59,582 bases of DNA, taken from assembly GCA_042091695.1 (NCBI GenBank), contig JBELHA010000009.1:1-59582 (forward strand), read 5' to 3'. Below, piece after piece: positions 9,436 to 17,747 of the stretch (position 1 is the stretch's first letter; every line of letters begins with the position of its first letter). The notes beneath the pieces were generated by a model. That model was not told the DNA's origin, did not search any database, and worked only from the letters and a program-made list of their open reading frames with translations. The position numbers were made by a program, and so were the translations under genes. This DNA comes from Flavicella sp042091695. Its GTDB lineage: Bacteria; Bacteroidota; Bacteroidia; Flavobacteriales; Flavobacteriaceae.

Positions 9436-10761
9436 TTATATATTTCTTTTATAAGTTCTGTATCCGTAGTTTGCAACTACTGCCAAACAGATCAATGGTA
9501 AAATAAATGAGAAGTTAACCTCAGGAATATAACCTAGAATTTGAACGTCTGCAAATCCAGAACCACCCCAGTCTAAGATACTTCCTTGTAAAACGGGCAT
9601 CAAAGCACCACCAACAATCGCCATTACCAATCCTGCAGATCCAATTTTAGCTTCATCTCCCATGTTTTTAAGTGCAATTCCATAAATCGTAGGAAACATA
9701 ATAGACATAAATAAAGATACACCTACCAATGAGTACAATCCGAATGCTCCTGGAATTAAAATAGCTCCTGCAGTAAATACAACACCACCAATTCCAAAAA
9801 GGAATAATAATTTTGAAGGGTTGATAGTCTTCATCAATGCAGTTCCAATCCATCTTCCTGTCAAGAAAATTATCATGGCAGCTACGTTAAACCAAGTTGC
9901 TGTCAACTGAGCATCAGGAGCCAAACTTAAGTTTAAGTTTTCAACATATTGGAATATATAAGTCCAACACATGATTTGTGCTCCTACGTAAAATGCTTGA
10001 GCAATAACCCCTTGCACGTAGTTTTTGTTTGCAAATAATTTATCAAAAGACTCTTTCAAGCCCATTTTATCTTCGGCTGCTGTTTTTGGCATTTTGGTGA
10101 AGATGATGATTGTCATGATTACCAAAACCACTATTCCTAAACCAATGTATGGTAAACTAATAACGCCCAAATCATTTTCTCTTACCGCTGCTAATTCTTC
10201 AGAACTCAAAGCCTTATATGCTGCTTCTGAATAATCATCAGAACGCAATGCAGATATCACAAACTGCTGAGCTACGATCATTCCCATCAAGGAACCGATA
10301 GGGTTAAAAGCTTGTGCTAGGTTCAAACGTTGGGTTGCTGTTTCTTTATCTCCCAATGATAAAATCAATGGGTTTGAAGTTGTTTCCAAGAAAGCTAATC
10401 CACAAGTGATGATCCAAAGAGAAACTAAGAAATATGTGAATTCTTCATAGGCTGCTGCTGGATAAAATAAAAAGGCTCCAATAGCATATAGAGAAAGACC
10501 TAAAATAATTCCAGACTTGTAACTTTGTTTACGGATAAACAATGCTGCAGGCAATGCCATAAAGAAGTATCCAAAGTAAAAAGCAAACTGTACCAATGAT
10601 GCCTGTACGTTTGACAATTCAGGCATTACTTTTTTAAAGGCAGATACCATTGGATTCGTCAAATCATTTGCAATTCCCCATAGGGCAAATAAAGAAGTGA
10701 TAATTATAAATGGAAAAAGTAATTCTTTACGAACTACAGGTGTTTTTGATGTTGTATTCAT
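9436..10761 (-). CDS. fucP: FucP-type sugar:H+ symporter (MFS)
   Basis: The 441-residue membrane protein has about twelve hydrophobic segments and the FucP/GluP pattern: FALWGIANDLTNPMVSAF near the N-terminus, FYFGYFFMALPAALF, and LETTSNPLILSLG with the AQAFNPIGSLMG segment. FucP imports L-fucose and, in E. coli, also L-galactose and D-arabinose, driven by protons. It begins a transcription segment after a hairpin at 10,809-10,837 and is followed 2 bp later by the mutarotase. The adjoining dehydrogenase and lactonase point to L-galactose or L-fucose as cargo. Confidence 0.9.
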   Translation of the reverse strand: MNTTSKTPVVRKELLFPFIIITSLFALWGIANDLTNPMVSAFKKVMPELSNVQASLVQFAFYFGYFFMALPAALFIRKQSYKSGIILGLSLYAIGAFLFYPAAAYEEFTYFLVSLWIITCGLAFLETTSNPLILSLGDKETATQRLNLAQAFNPIGSLMGMIVAQQFVISALRSDDYSEAAYKALSSEELAAVRENDLGVISLPYIGLGIVVLVIMTIIIFTKMPKTAAEDKMGLKESFDKLFANKNYVQGVIAQAFYVGAQIMCWTYIFQYVENLNLSLAPDAQLTATWFNVAAMIIFLTGRWIGTALMKTINPSKLLFLFGIGGVVFTAGAILIPGAFGLYSLVGVSLFMSIMFPTIYGIALKNMGDEAKIGSAGLVMAIVGGALMPVLQGSILDWGGSGFADVQILGYIPEVNFSFILPLICLAVVANYGYRTYKRNI

Positions 10762-10808
10762 TAGTTTATTGGTTTTAGTTTTTTTAATTGATGCTAAGTA
10801 AATAAAAC

Positions 10809-10837
10809 GTTAGATTTAGAACGGTTCCAAATCTAAC
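10809..10837 (-). terminator. Hairpin between the SDR and fucP genes
   Basis: Stem arms GTTAGATTT (10,809-10,817) and AAATCTAAC (10,829-10,837) with an inner GAAC/GTTC extension; on the minus strand the stem is followed by TTTTATTTA. It lies 20 nt past the SDR stop codon. It may be a terminator, or a partial one letting some transcript reach fucP. Confidence 0.6.
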
Positions 10838-10856
10838 ATTTTATATAACATATTGT

Positions 10857-11648
10857 TTATTCTGTAAGTAAAGATCTATCCAAATTTACATATCCACCAT
10901 CAACAGCTATAAACTGTCCTGTTGTATGTGATGATTTTTCAGATATAGTAAATAAAGTTTGGTCTGCAATCTCTTCTGGAGTTGTCATTCTATTTTCTAA
11001 AGGAATCTTTTTTACAATAGAAGCTAGTTTTTCAGCTCCGTTTTCTAATGTTTTGATCCAGTTGTCATATGCAGGAGTCCAGCTTTCAGCAATGATAATC
11101 GCATTTACTCTAATAGAGTCTTTGATCAAGTCTACTGCCCATTCTCTAGTCAAACCTAACACACCACCTTTAGCAGCAGCATATCCAGAAGTTCCTCCTT
11201 GTCCTGTCAATCCTACTTTAGAACCGATGTTTAAAATATTCCCTTTGCTTTCTTTTAAGTAAGGCAATGCGTGTTTTACTACTAGGAAATAACTCACCAT
11301 ATTTAGTTTCAATGAATTCATAAATTCTTCGTAACTAGATTCTAGCCCAGCACCGTCATTAACACCTACGTTGTTGATCACAACATCAATACGTTTGTAT
11401 TTCTCAATGATGGTAGCCATAGATGCTGCTACTTGTTCTGGGTTGGTCACATCTGTTTTACAAAATATGGCATCGATTCCTTTTTTTTGAATTTCTTCTA
11501 CATAGGCAAATCCTCTGTCATTTCTATCGATAACCGCTGGAATTGCTCCTTCTTCTGCAAGCTTTTGAAGTATGGTTTCACCTATACTACCTTTGATTCC
11601 TGCAGCACCCGAAATGACTACTACTTTTCCTTTCAAATTTAAATCCAT
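10857..11648 (-). CDS. L-fucose/L-galactose dehydrogenase-like SDR oxidoreductase
   Basis: This 263-residue short-chain dehydrogenase begins MDLNLKGKVVVISGAAG and has the catalytic Ser143, Tyr156 and Lys160 (YAAAK). The segments GVNDGAGLE, TGQGGTSGY, RMTTPEEIAD, SSHTTGQ and VDGGYVNLDR match what I recall of bacterial L-fucose dehydrogenases, which oxidise L-fucose and L-galactose to the lactone. The cofactor-binding loop (GAAGIKGSIG) is slightly longer than the usual TGxxxGIG. It lies 6 bp after the lactonase gene, fitting consecutive steps. Because the downstream genes are of the tagaturonate/altronate type, I infer L-galactose as the main substrate. Confidence 0.85.
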   Translation of the reverse strand: MDLNLKGKVVVISGAAGIKGSIGETILQKLAEEGAIPAVIDRNDRGFAYVEEIQKKGIDAIFCKTDVTNPEQVAASMATIIEKYKRIDVVINNVGVNDGAGLESSYEEFMNSLKLNMVSYFLVVKHALPYLKESKGNILNIGSKVGLTGQGGTSGYAAAKGGVLGLTREWAVDLIKDSIRVNAIIIAESWTPAYDNWIKTLENGAEKLASIVKKIPLENRMTTPEEIADQTLFTISEKSSHTTGQFIAVDGGYVNLDRSLLTE

Positions 11649-11654
11649 TGTGTT

Positions 11655-12485
11655 TTATTTTAAGTTGTAAAATTTAACAGCGTTGTCACCCATGATTTTT
11701 TGTTGTTCACAAGTGCTCAATTCACTGATAAAATTGGTTGTTAATTCTTTGATTTTTGTATAATTACCTGCAACTAGACACACAGGCCAATCTGAACCGT
11801 ACATTACTCTTTCAGTACCAAATGAATTTAGTACTAACTCCATATAAGGTTGTATCTCACGAGATGTCCAAGAGCCATAATCTGCTTCTGTTACCATTCC
11901 AGAAAGTTTGCAATACACATTTTCTTGTCGTGCAATTTCTTTCATCAACATGGCCCATCCTTCAAAATAACCATCCTTTATATAAGGTTTTGCGATATGA
12001 TTGATTACAAATTGTTGGTTCGGAAATTTTTTCACAAATTCCAAAGTCGCTCCTAATTGGTGTGGAAATACTAGTATGTCATACACGTATTTGTGTTTCT
12101 CAAGTATAGAAATACCTCTGAGAAATTTTGGCCTCAACAAAAAGTTGTGATCTGCCTCTCCTTGAACTACGTGACGGAATCCTTTCAGTTTTACTTGATC
12201 TTGGTATTTCTCTAAGTCAGCTTCAAAAGCATCATTTCTCAAATCTGCCCATCCAACAACTCCTTTTATAAAGTTATTTTCAGCTGCGAGATTTAATAAG
12301 AAGTCAGTTTCTTCAAGTGTCTGATCAGCTTGAACAGCAACGCATCCGTCAATACCGTTTTCGGTATACACTTCTTTGAGGTCCTGAGGTGTAAAATCCT
12401 TACGTATGACAGACATATTATCGTCTATCCATTCGTGTTTTACAGGCTCATAGTGCCAAAAATGCTGGTGTGAGTCAATTATCAT
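11655..12485 (-). CDS. Amidohydrolase-family sugar lactonase (L-fucono/L-galactono-lactonase type)
   Basis: The 276-residue protein is a COG3618-type amidohydrolase: IDSHQHFW at the start gives the metal-binding His6 and His8, followed by a TIM-barrel pattern with INHIAKP, CKLSGM and YGSDWPVC near the C-terminus. Members hydrolyse L-fuconolactone, L-rhamnonolactone or L-galactonolactone to the aldonic acid. It precedes the SDR dehydrogenase by 6 bp and would act on that enzyme's product. A hairpin separates it from uxaB upstream. The exact lactone is inferred from context. Confidence 0.88.
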   Translation of the reverse strand: MIIDSHQHFWHYEPVKHEWIDDNMSVIRKDFTPQDLKEVYTENGIDGCVAVQADQTLEETDFLLNLAAENNFIKGVVGWADLRNDAFEADLEKYQDQVKLKGFRHVVQGEADHNFLLRPKFLRGISILEKHKYVYDILVFPHQLGATLEFVKKFPNQQFVINHIAKPYIKDGYFEGWAMLMKEIARQENVYCKLSGMVTEADYGSWTSREIQPYMELVLNSFGTERVMYGSDWPVCLVAGNYTKIKELTTNFISELSTCEQQKIMGDNAVKFYNLK

Positions 12486-12508
12486 TTAATTCATATTTTA
12501 GAAAATAA

Positions 12509-12534
12509 AACGCTCTCTTAATAAAGAAAGCGTT
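12509..12534 (-). terminator. Hairpin between uxaB and the lactonase gene
   Basis: Arms AACGCT and AGCGTT (12,509-12,514 with 12,529-12,534), extended inward by CTT/AAG with one mismatch, and followed on the minus strand by TTTTATTTTC. It lies right after the uxaB stop codon and probably acts as a terminator or partial terminator. Confidence 0.6.
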
Positions 12535-12544
12535 CTATTTTAAA

Positions 12545-13981
12545 TTATTTTACAAATGCCTCCAAAGCAATTTTCATTCCTTTAGTAACAATTGTTTCTA
12601 AGTTTTCAGCTACTGTAGCTTCTAGTCCTTCAAACTGAGTCAAATCAGTACCCCAGAAGTTAGTGTTAGACAAAGTTGCTTTAGCAATCGCAGCAGTATC
12701 GTTTGTAGCCCATTGCGTTGCAAAGAAGTCCAACGCTGTTTGGTCGTCTTTTACAGGATAAGAAACACCGTCTCTATCTCCACGGTAAAAGGCTATTAAA
12801 GAAGCCAAAGAGAACAACAATCCTTTAGGAAGTTCATTCTTTCTCTTGATGTATTCCAATACAGATGGTAATACTCTTGTTTTATATTTTGATGTTGAGT
12901 TCAATGAAATACTCAACAATGCATGTTCTAAAAATGGGTTTCTAAAACGATCTAATACATCGTTTGAGAATTGCTCTAATTCTTCTTTAGAAAGATCTAA
13001 AGTTGGACATATTTCGTTGAAGATTGCTTTTTGTAAAAATCCACCTACAACTTCATCTTCCAAAGACTCACGTACTTTGTCAATTCCGTATTGGTATCCT
13101 ACTGGTACCAATGTAGTATGTGCACCATTTAAGATTCTTACTTTACGTGTTCTGTAAGGTTCCATATTGTCAGTAAATACAATATTCAAACCACATGCTT
13201 CTGCAGGGATTTCTTCTTTTACAGATTCTGGTCCTTCAATTACCCATAGGTGAAATTGTTCTCCTTCAACCACAAGGTTGTCTTTGTAACCTAATTCTTC
13301 GGTAATAGCGTCCATCTTATCTCTTGGATATCCAGGAACGATTCTGTCTACCAAAGTATTACAGAAAATATTATCTTCTTCAATCCAAGCAACGAACTCT
13401 TCACCTAGGTTCCAGTCAGCTGCGTATTGCAAGATGATTCTTTTTAGGTTTTCACCGTTTTTATCAATCAATTCACATGGAATTACAATCATCCCTTTGT
13501 CAGAAGCACCTCCAAAGAATTGGAATCTTTTGTACAATAAAGCAGTTAATTTTCCTGGGTAACTCGACTGAGGCGCATCTTCTAATTTGTCAGCAGCATT
13601 GTAAGTAATACCTGCTTCAGTTGTGTTAGAAATTACAAACCTTAAATCAGGGTTTTCAGCATTTTTCAAGTATTCAGCAGGAGCTTCGTAGGGGTTTATT
13701 CCACGTTGGATACAGTCGATGATTTCATGCTCACTGATAGCCTCTCCGTTTTTGATTCCATTCATATACAACGTATACAAACCGTCTTGGTCATTCAACA
13801 TTTTGATCAACCCTTGATCGATAGGCTGTACAGCTACAACACCTGCGTCGAAATCAGCTTTTTTATTCATTTCGTGAATCATCCAGTTAGCGAATGCTCT
13901 CAAGAAGTTTCCTTCTCCAAATTGTATGATTCTTTCAGTATATGTATTTACTGAAGCGTTTGTTCTATTTAATGAATTCAT
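12545..13981 (-). CDS. uxaB: Tagaturonate reductase (altronate oxidoreductase)
   Basis: The 478-residue protein belongs to the mannitol/altronate dehydrogenase family: an N-terminal Rossmann segment (IIQFGEGNFLRAFANWMI) and the C-terminal catalytic block KVRILNGAHTTLVPVGYQYG with its conserved Lys, Asn and His. UxaB reduces D-tagaturonate to D-altronate with NADH. Its length is close to that of E. coli UxaB. It follows uxaA by 18 bp, so the two steps are paired. No uronate isomerase (UxaC) is present in this window, which suggests tagaturonate is made by the LgoD-like dehydrogenase rather than from galacturonate. Confidence 0.92.
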   Translation of the reverse strand: MNSLNRTNASVNTYTERIIQFGEGNFLRAFANWMIHEMNKKADFDAGVVAVQPIDQGLIKMLNDQDGLYTLYMNGIKNGEAISEHEIIDCIQRGINPYEAPAEYLKNAENPDLRFVISNTTEAGITYNAADKLEDAPQSSYPGKLTALLYKRFQFFGGASDKGMIVIPCELIDKNGENLKRIILQYAADWNLGEEFVAWIEEDNIFCNTLVDRIVPGYPRDKMDAITEELGYKDNLVVEGEQFHLWVIEGPESVKEEIPAEACGLNIVFTDNMEPYRTRKVRILNGAHTTLVPVGYQYGIDKVRESLEDEVVGGFLQKAIFNEICPTLDLSKEELEQFSNDVLDRFRNPFLEHALLSISLNSTSKYKTRVLPSVLEYIKRKNELPKGLLFSLASLIAFYRGDRDGVSYPVKDDQTALDFFATQWATNDTAAIAKATLSNTNFWGTDLTQFEGLEATVAENLETIVTKGMKIALEAFVK

Positions 13982-13999
13982 TTTATTTTATTTTATTAA

Positions 14000-15652
14000 T
14001 TATAGAGATACCCCTCTTTTCCAAGGAATAAAATCGTTGTGTCCATGTAAGACAGCTTTAGATGCTACTTCACCACTTGCTACTTTGATGATGTGATCTA
14101 AAATCTTTTCACCCATTGTTTCAATTGAGTCTTCACCACTTATAACTGTTCCTGCGTTGATGTCAATAATGTCATTCATTCTTTCAAACAAATGTGTATT
14201 ACTAGACATTTTTAAAACAGGAGCAACAGGGTTTCCAGTAGGAGTACCCAATCCTGTTGTAAATACTACGATGTTACATCCAGAACCTACCAAACCTGTA
14301 GTTGATTCTACATCATTTCCAGGAGTACACAAAAGGTTCAATCCTGGTTTTGTGATTTGTTCAGTATAATCCAACACTTCAACAACTGGAGAAGTACCAC
14401 CTTTTTTGGCAGCTCCCGCAGATTTCATAGCATCTGTAATCAAACCGTCTTTGATATTTCCTGGAGAAGGATTGTTTTCAAACCCAGAACCAACTGCAAC
14501 TGCTGCTGCAGAATAGGCACGCATGATATTGTAAAATTTAGTAGCGTCTTCTTTTGTATTACATCTGTTGATGATTTCTTGTTCAACACCATTCAATTCA
14601 GGGAATTCTGACAAGACAGGAGTTCCTCCAAGTGCTACCAATAAATCAGAAGCGTATCCCAATGCTGGGTTAGCAGAAATTCCAGAGAAACCATCAGAAC
14701 CACCACATTCCAATCCTAAGACTAATTTGCTCAATGGTGCAGGTTTTCTCTCTACTTTGTTAGCTTGCGTCAAACCAACAAATGTATGTTTTACAGCTTC
14801 CTCAATTAACTTACGCTCACTTTCACTTTGTTGTTGTTCTAAGTAGTGAACTGGTTTTGTATTGTTTGGTGTAATAGCGTCGATTGCGTTTTGCAACATT
14901 TCGATTTGTGCATTTTGACATCCCAAGCTAAATACTGTTGCTCCTGCAACATTAGGATTCGCAATGTATCCTGCGAGCAATCGACATAATGTTTCAGCAT
15001 CTTGACGAATACCGCCACAGCCACCATCGTGTTTTAAAAATTTGATCCCATCTACATTTTTAAAGGTTCTGTTTTGAGACATTTCCTCTTTTGTAGTAAT
15101 GATAGGAGTGTTGTATATTTCTTCAGCACTAGCTCCTGAATTGAATTGTTCAATAAGCGCATCTGTATCAACTGCAAAATCTTTTTTTGTTTCGTATCCT
15201 AGTTTTTCAGAAAGTGCCCCTTCCAAAACATCGATATTTCTGTTTTCACAAAATGTCAGAGGAATTACCAACCAATAGTTTCCTGTTCCTACTTTACCAT
15301 CTTCTCTGTGGTATCCATTGAAAGTTCTTCCTTCAAAGTTAGAAGCGTCCGGAGCAGTCCATGTAAATTTTTCTGCAGATTCATCGTATGCAGAAGATGC
15401 GTGTTTTACATTTTCAATAGTGATAGCAGTACCAGCTTGAATCGCTACCATTGCTTTTCCTATCAAAACACCGTACATGAAAATTTCATCACCTACTTCA
15501 AAATCATTCAAAGCATATTTGTGCTTTCCTTTGATATTTTCTTTCAATACAACCTCTTTCCCCTGGATTGTTGTTACCATCCCTTTATTCAAATTGGTGA
15601 TTGCAACAATGATATTGTCTTTAGGATCTATTTGTACATAACTCTTAGCCAT
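14000..15652 (-). CDS. uxaA: Altronate dehydratase
   Basis: I start the gene at ATG 15,652 (MAKSYVQIDPKDN), giving 550 residues; the longer ORF from 15,712 adds a hydrophobic stretch resembling a signal peptide, which makes no sense for this cytoplasmic enzyme and lies over the intergenic hairpin. An N-terminal SAF domain (about 1-90) precedes the catalytic UxaA/GarD region with GTGNYWLVIP, HDGGCGG, LGLECGGSDGFSG and VGSGCN; several Cys and His probably bind metal. It dehydrates D-altronate to 2-keto-3-deoxy-D-gluconate. It is followed after 18 bp by uxaB. Confidence 0.92.
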   Translation of the reverse strand: MAKSYVQIDPKDNIIVAITNLNKGMVTTIQGKEVVLKENIKGKHKYALNDFEVGDEIFMYGVLIGKAMVAIQAGTAITIENVKHASSAYDESAEKFTWTAPDASNFEGRTFNGYHREDGKVGTGNYWLVIPLTFCENRNIDVLEGALSEKLGYETKKDFAVDTDALIEQFNSGASAEEIYNTPIITTKEEMSQNRTFKNVDGIKFLKHDGGCGGIRQDAETLCRLLAGYIANPNVAGATVFSLGCQNAQIEMLQNAIDAITPNNTKPVHYLEQQQSESERKLIEEAVKHTFVGLTQANKVERKPAPLSKLVLGLECGGSDGFSGISANPALGYASDLLVALGGTPVLSEFPELNGVEQEIINRCNTKEDATKFYNIMRAYSAAAVAVGSGFENNPSPGNIKDGLITDAMKSAGAAKKGGTSPVVEVLDYTEQITKPGLNLLCTPGNDVESTTGLVGSGCNIVVFTTGLGTPTGNPVAPVLKMSSNTHLFERMNDIIDINAGTVISGEDSIETMGEKILDHIIKVASGEVASKAVLHGHNDFIPWKRGVSL

Positions 15653-15682
15653 AATTGTGTGTATTACGATTACTATAAATAA

Positions 15683-15720
15683 CAATAGAGATGCGGCAAA
15701 TAATTGCTTCATCTCTATTG
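15683..15720 (-). terminator. Long hairpin between eda and uxaA
   Basis: Perfect 11-bp arms CAATAGAGATG (15,683-15,693) and CATCTCTATTG (15,710-15,720), with an inner GCAA/TTGC stem. It lies 11 nt past the aldolase stop codon. The minus-strand tail is TTATTTATAG, a weak T-tract, so it could be an mRNA-processing or stability hairpin, not a full terminator. Confidence 0.55.
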
Positions 15721-15731
15721 ATTTGTGTTTT

Positions 15732-16400
15732 TTATTTTCTGATTTTCTCGATCAAGTCAAATGCTGCTTTTACATCATTCTCCAACTTTGCATAATCTTT
15801 ATTAGCAATGATATCTTTAGAAATCAATTGAGATCCCATTCCAACACAAGTAACTCCTGCATTGAACCATCCTGATAAGTTTTCTTCCGTTGGAGCAACA
15901 CCACCAGTAGGCATGATAGAAGTCCAAGGTTGAGGACCTTTGATTCCTTTTACGAATTTTGGTCCGTACAAGTCACCTGGGAATAATTTTACGATTTCAC
16001 ATCCTAATTCTTCTGCTCTTGCGATTTCAGTCAAAGAACCACATCCTGGAGACCACAATACTTTCTTTCTATTACAAGCGATAGCAATGTCTTCTCTCAA
16101 TACAGGAGTAACGATAAAGTTAGCACCCAAAGCCATGTACAAAGAAGCGGCAGCTCCATCAGTAACTGACCCAACACCCATAATCATTCCTGGCAATTCT
16201 GCAATTGCATATTTTGTCAATTCTCCGAAAACCTCGTGAGCGAAATCTCCACGAGCTGTAAATTCCATCAAACGAGCTCCACCGTCATAACAAGCTTTCA
16301 ATACTTTTTTACTCAATTCGATGTCATTGTTAAAAAACAAAGGAATCATCCCAGTTTCTTTCATCGCCTTTGCTACTTCAATTCTTGTAAATTGTGCCAT
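15732..16400 (-). CDS. eda: KDPG aldolase (2-keto-3-deoxy-6-phosphogluconate aldolase)
   Basis: The 222-residue protein has the class I KDPG aldolase barrel: Glu46 in LMEFTARG, GVGSVTD, FIVTPV, WSPGCGSLTEI and the Schiff-base Lys138 in EIVKLFPGD, then PTGGV. It cleaves KDPG to pyruvate and glyceraldehyde-3-phosphate, the last step of the route encoded here. It starts 7 bp after the phosphofructokinase-like gene. All active-site residues are present. A related KDPGal specificity cannot be excluded, but KDG kinase in the same cluster supports KDPG. Confidence 0.93.
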   Translation of the reverse strand: MAQFTRIEVAKAMKETGMIPLFFNNDIELSKKVLKACYDGGARLMEFTARGDFAHEVFGELTKYAIAELPGMIMGVGSVTDGAAASLYMALGANFIVTPVLREDIAIACNRKKVLWSPGCGSLTEIARAEELGCEIVKLFPGDLYGPKFVKGIKGPQPWTSIMPTGGVAPTEENLSGWFNAGVTCVGMGSQLISKDIIANKDYAKLENDVKAAFDLIEKIRK

Positions 16401-16407
16401 TTCTATT

Positions 16408-17655
16408 TTATTTTACTGTTTCTAAAGACACCTCTTTGTGGTGCCAATTTAATATTTTATTAAAGTCATATGCTGCTGGATTGTCGAGATATGCACTAGC
16501 AGCTTCGTAGTCATTCTCGTTAATTTTTATCAGATTGTTTAGGTACAATTGTGCCATATCCGAATCTATATCAACCAATCTAGGTTGCACTTTACCTTCT
16601 GAATCTTCAAAATCTTTTAAGTACAATGGAGCAATATCTCCTTTTGAGTTTGCACTTACGATACACCTTGTTTTTCCTTGGTCAAATAGTTTTTTAACTC
16701 CAATACCAAGAAGAGTACATAGATTCAAATCAAATGCAATAGGATTGCTACAACGTAATTCGTAACCTATCTCAACCGGTCTAGATTTTATGTCGAGACC
16801 TAATTCTTTTAGTTTGATTTGTAATAAATAATTGAAAATATGAGATTTACTTACGTTCCCTAGTTCAGGGTGACCGTGGTCGTCGTAGGTAAAATTGATT
16901 CCTGAGTTGATGATTTCTTCCTCGTCCATAAAATGAAAAACACCTTCACTTACCATGGCTACTCCGTATTCAATACCTCTTATTTTACTTTTTACGATAG
17001 ATGAGATGATCAAATGGATCAACTTATCAAACGTTATTTTTGTTTTGTTGAACATCTCAGGGATGATTACCATTGGAAAATGACATGCTGTCGCAATTCC
17101 AAATGCTAAATGTCCTGCAGATCTCCCCATTGCAGATACTACGAACCAGTTTTCACTTGTTCTAGCATCTTCATATACAGTATTACCGATTCGTACCCCT
17201 TCATCTTTGGCAGTATGGTATCCAAATGTTGGATTTCTGTCCGGAAGTGGAAGGTCGTTATCGATGGTTTTTGGAACGTGAATGTGTGCTACATCAAGTT
17301 CTTTTTCTTCCAAGTATTTTGTCAGTCTTCCAGCTGTAGAAGCGGTGTCATCTCCACCAATCGTCACCAACAATTTGACATTGTTTTTAATAAAAAAATC
17401 AGCCTTAAAATCACTGTCTTTCGGTTTGAAACGACTCATTGTTAAAGTAGACCCTCCTCGACTATAGATAATGTCAGCACTATGAAAGTCAAACTTTTTT
17501 ACAGAAGGCGTCTCAGAAAGGATTCCTTTGTAACCGTGATGAACACCCAATACATCGTAGCCATCTTTTATAAAAGTTTTTACGATGGTACTAATAACAG
17601 TGTTTATTCCTGGTGCTGGACCACCACCACAAATAATTGCAATTGATTTTTTCAT
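16408..17655 (-). CDS. PPi-type 6-phosphofructokinase
   Basis: The 415-residue protein is a PFK-family enzyme (GGGPAPGIN at 10-18). Two positions that separate PPi- from ATP-dependent enzymes point to pyrophosphate: GGDD (Asp103, where ATP enzymes have Gly) and PKTIDND (Lys129, where ATP enzymes have Gly); Asp132 is the catalytic base. PPi-PFK is reversible and could convert fructose-1,6-bisphosphate made from aldolase-derived triose back to fructose-6-phosphate. It lies in one segment with eda (7 bp apart), downstream of the hairpin after kdgK. The substrate assignment is by family; the operon role is inference. Confidence 0.85.
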   Translation of the reverse strand: MKKSIAIICGGGPAPGINTVISTIVKTFIKDGYDVLGVHHGYKGILSETPSVKKFDFHSADIIYSRGGSTLTMSRFKPKDSDFKADFFIKNNVKLLVTIGGDDTASTAGRLTKYLEEKELDVAHIHVPKTIDNDLPLPDRNPTFGYHTAKDEGVRIGNTVYEDARTSENWFVVSAMGRSAGHLAFGIATACHFPMVIIPEMFNKTKITFDKLIHLIISSIVKSKIRGIEYGVAMVSEGVFHFMDEEEIINSGINFTYDDHGHPELGNVSKSHIFNYLLQIKLKELGLDIKSRPVEIGYELRCSNPIAFDLNLCTLLGIGVKKLFDQGKTRCIVSANSKGDIAPLYLKDFEDSEGKVQPRLVDIDSDMAQLYLNNLIKINENDYEAASAYLDNPAAYDFNKILNWHHKEVSLETVK

Positions 17656-17676
17656 GAATTTTTATATAATCTTTAT

Positions 17677-17738
17677 AAAAAAAAAGTATTCCTCTAGGGT
17701 ACAAGTTTTAAATATTAAAACCAGAACCCTAAAGGAAT
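17677..17738 (-). terminator. Hairpin terminator after kdgK
   Basis: Arms ATTCCTCTAGGGT (17,688-17,700) and ACCCTAAAGGAAT (17,726-17,738) pair with one mismatch; the minus strand then reads nine T (17,677-17,685). It lies 9 nt after the kdgK stop codon and before the PFK start, so it would end or attenuate transcription between the two. Confidence 0.75.
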
Positions 17739-17747
17739 AAAATAGAT

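Noticed and set aside
9089..12485. Reading the cluster as an L-rhamnose or plain L-fucose pathway
   Set aside because: No rhaA/B/D, fucI/K/A or L-fuconate dehydratase is present. KdgK needs a C6 hydroxyl that 6-deoxy sugars lack, so the family names mutarotase and fucose dehydrogenase do not define the substrate.
12545..15652. D-galacturonate catabolism
   Set aside because: uxaA and uxaB fit, but uxaC is missing in the window and the FucP, SDR and lactonase genes would have no role. Not fully excluded if uxaC lies elsewhere.
15653..15712. Signal peptide on UxaA from the longer ORF
   Set aside because: UxaA is a cytoplasmic enzyme, the conserved protein begins at MAKSY, and the extra stretch coincides with the intergenic hairpin.
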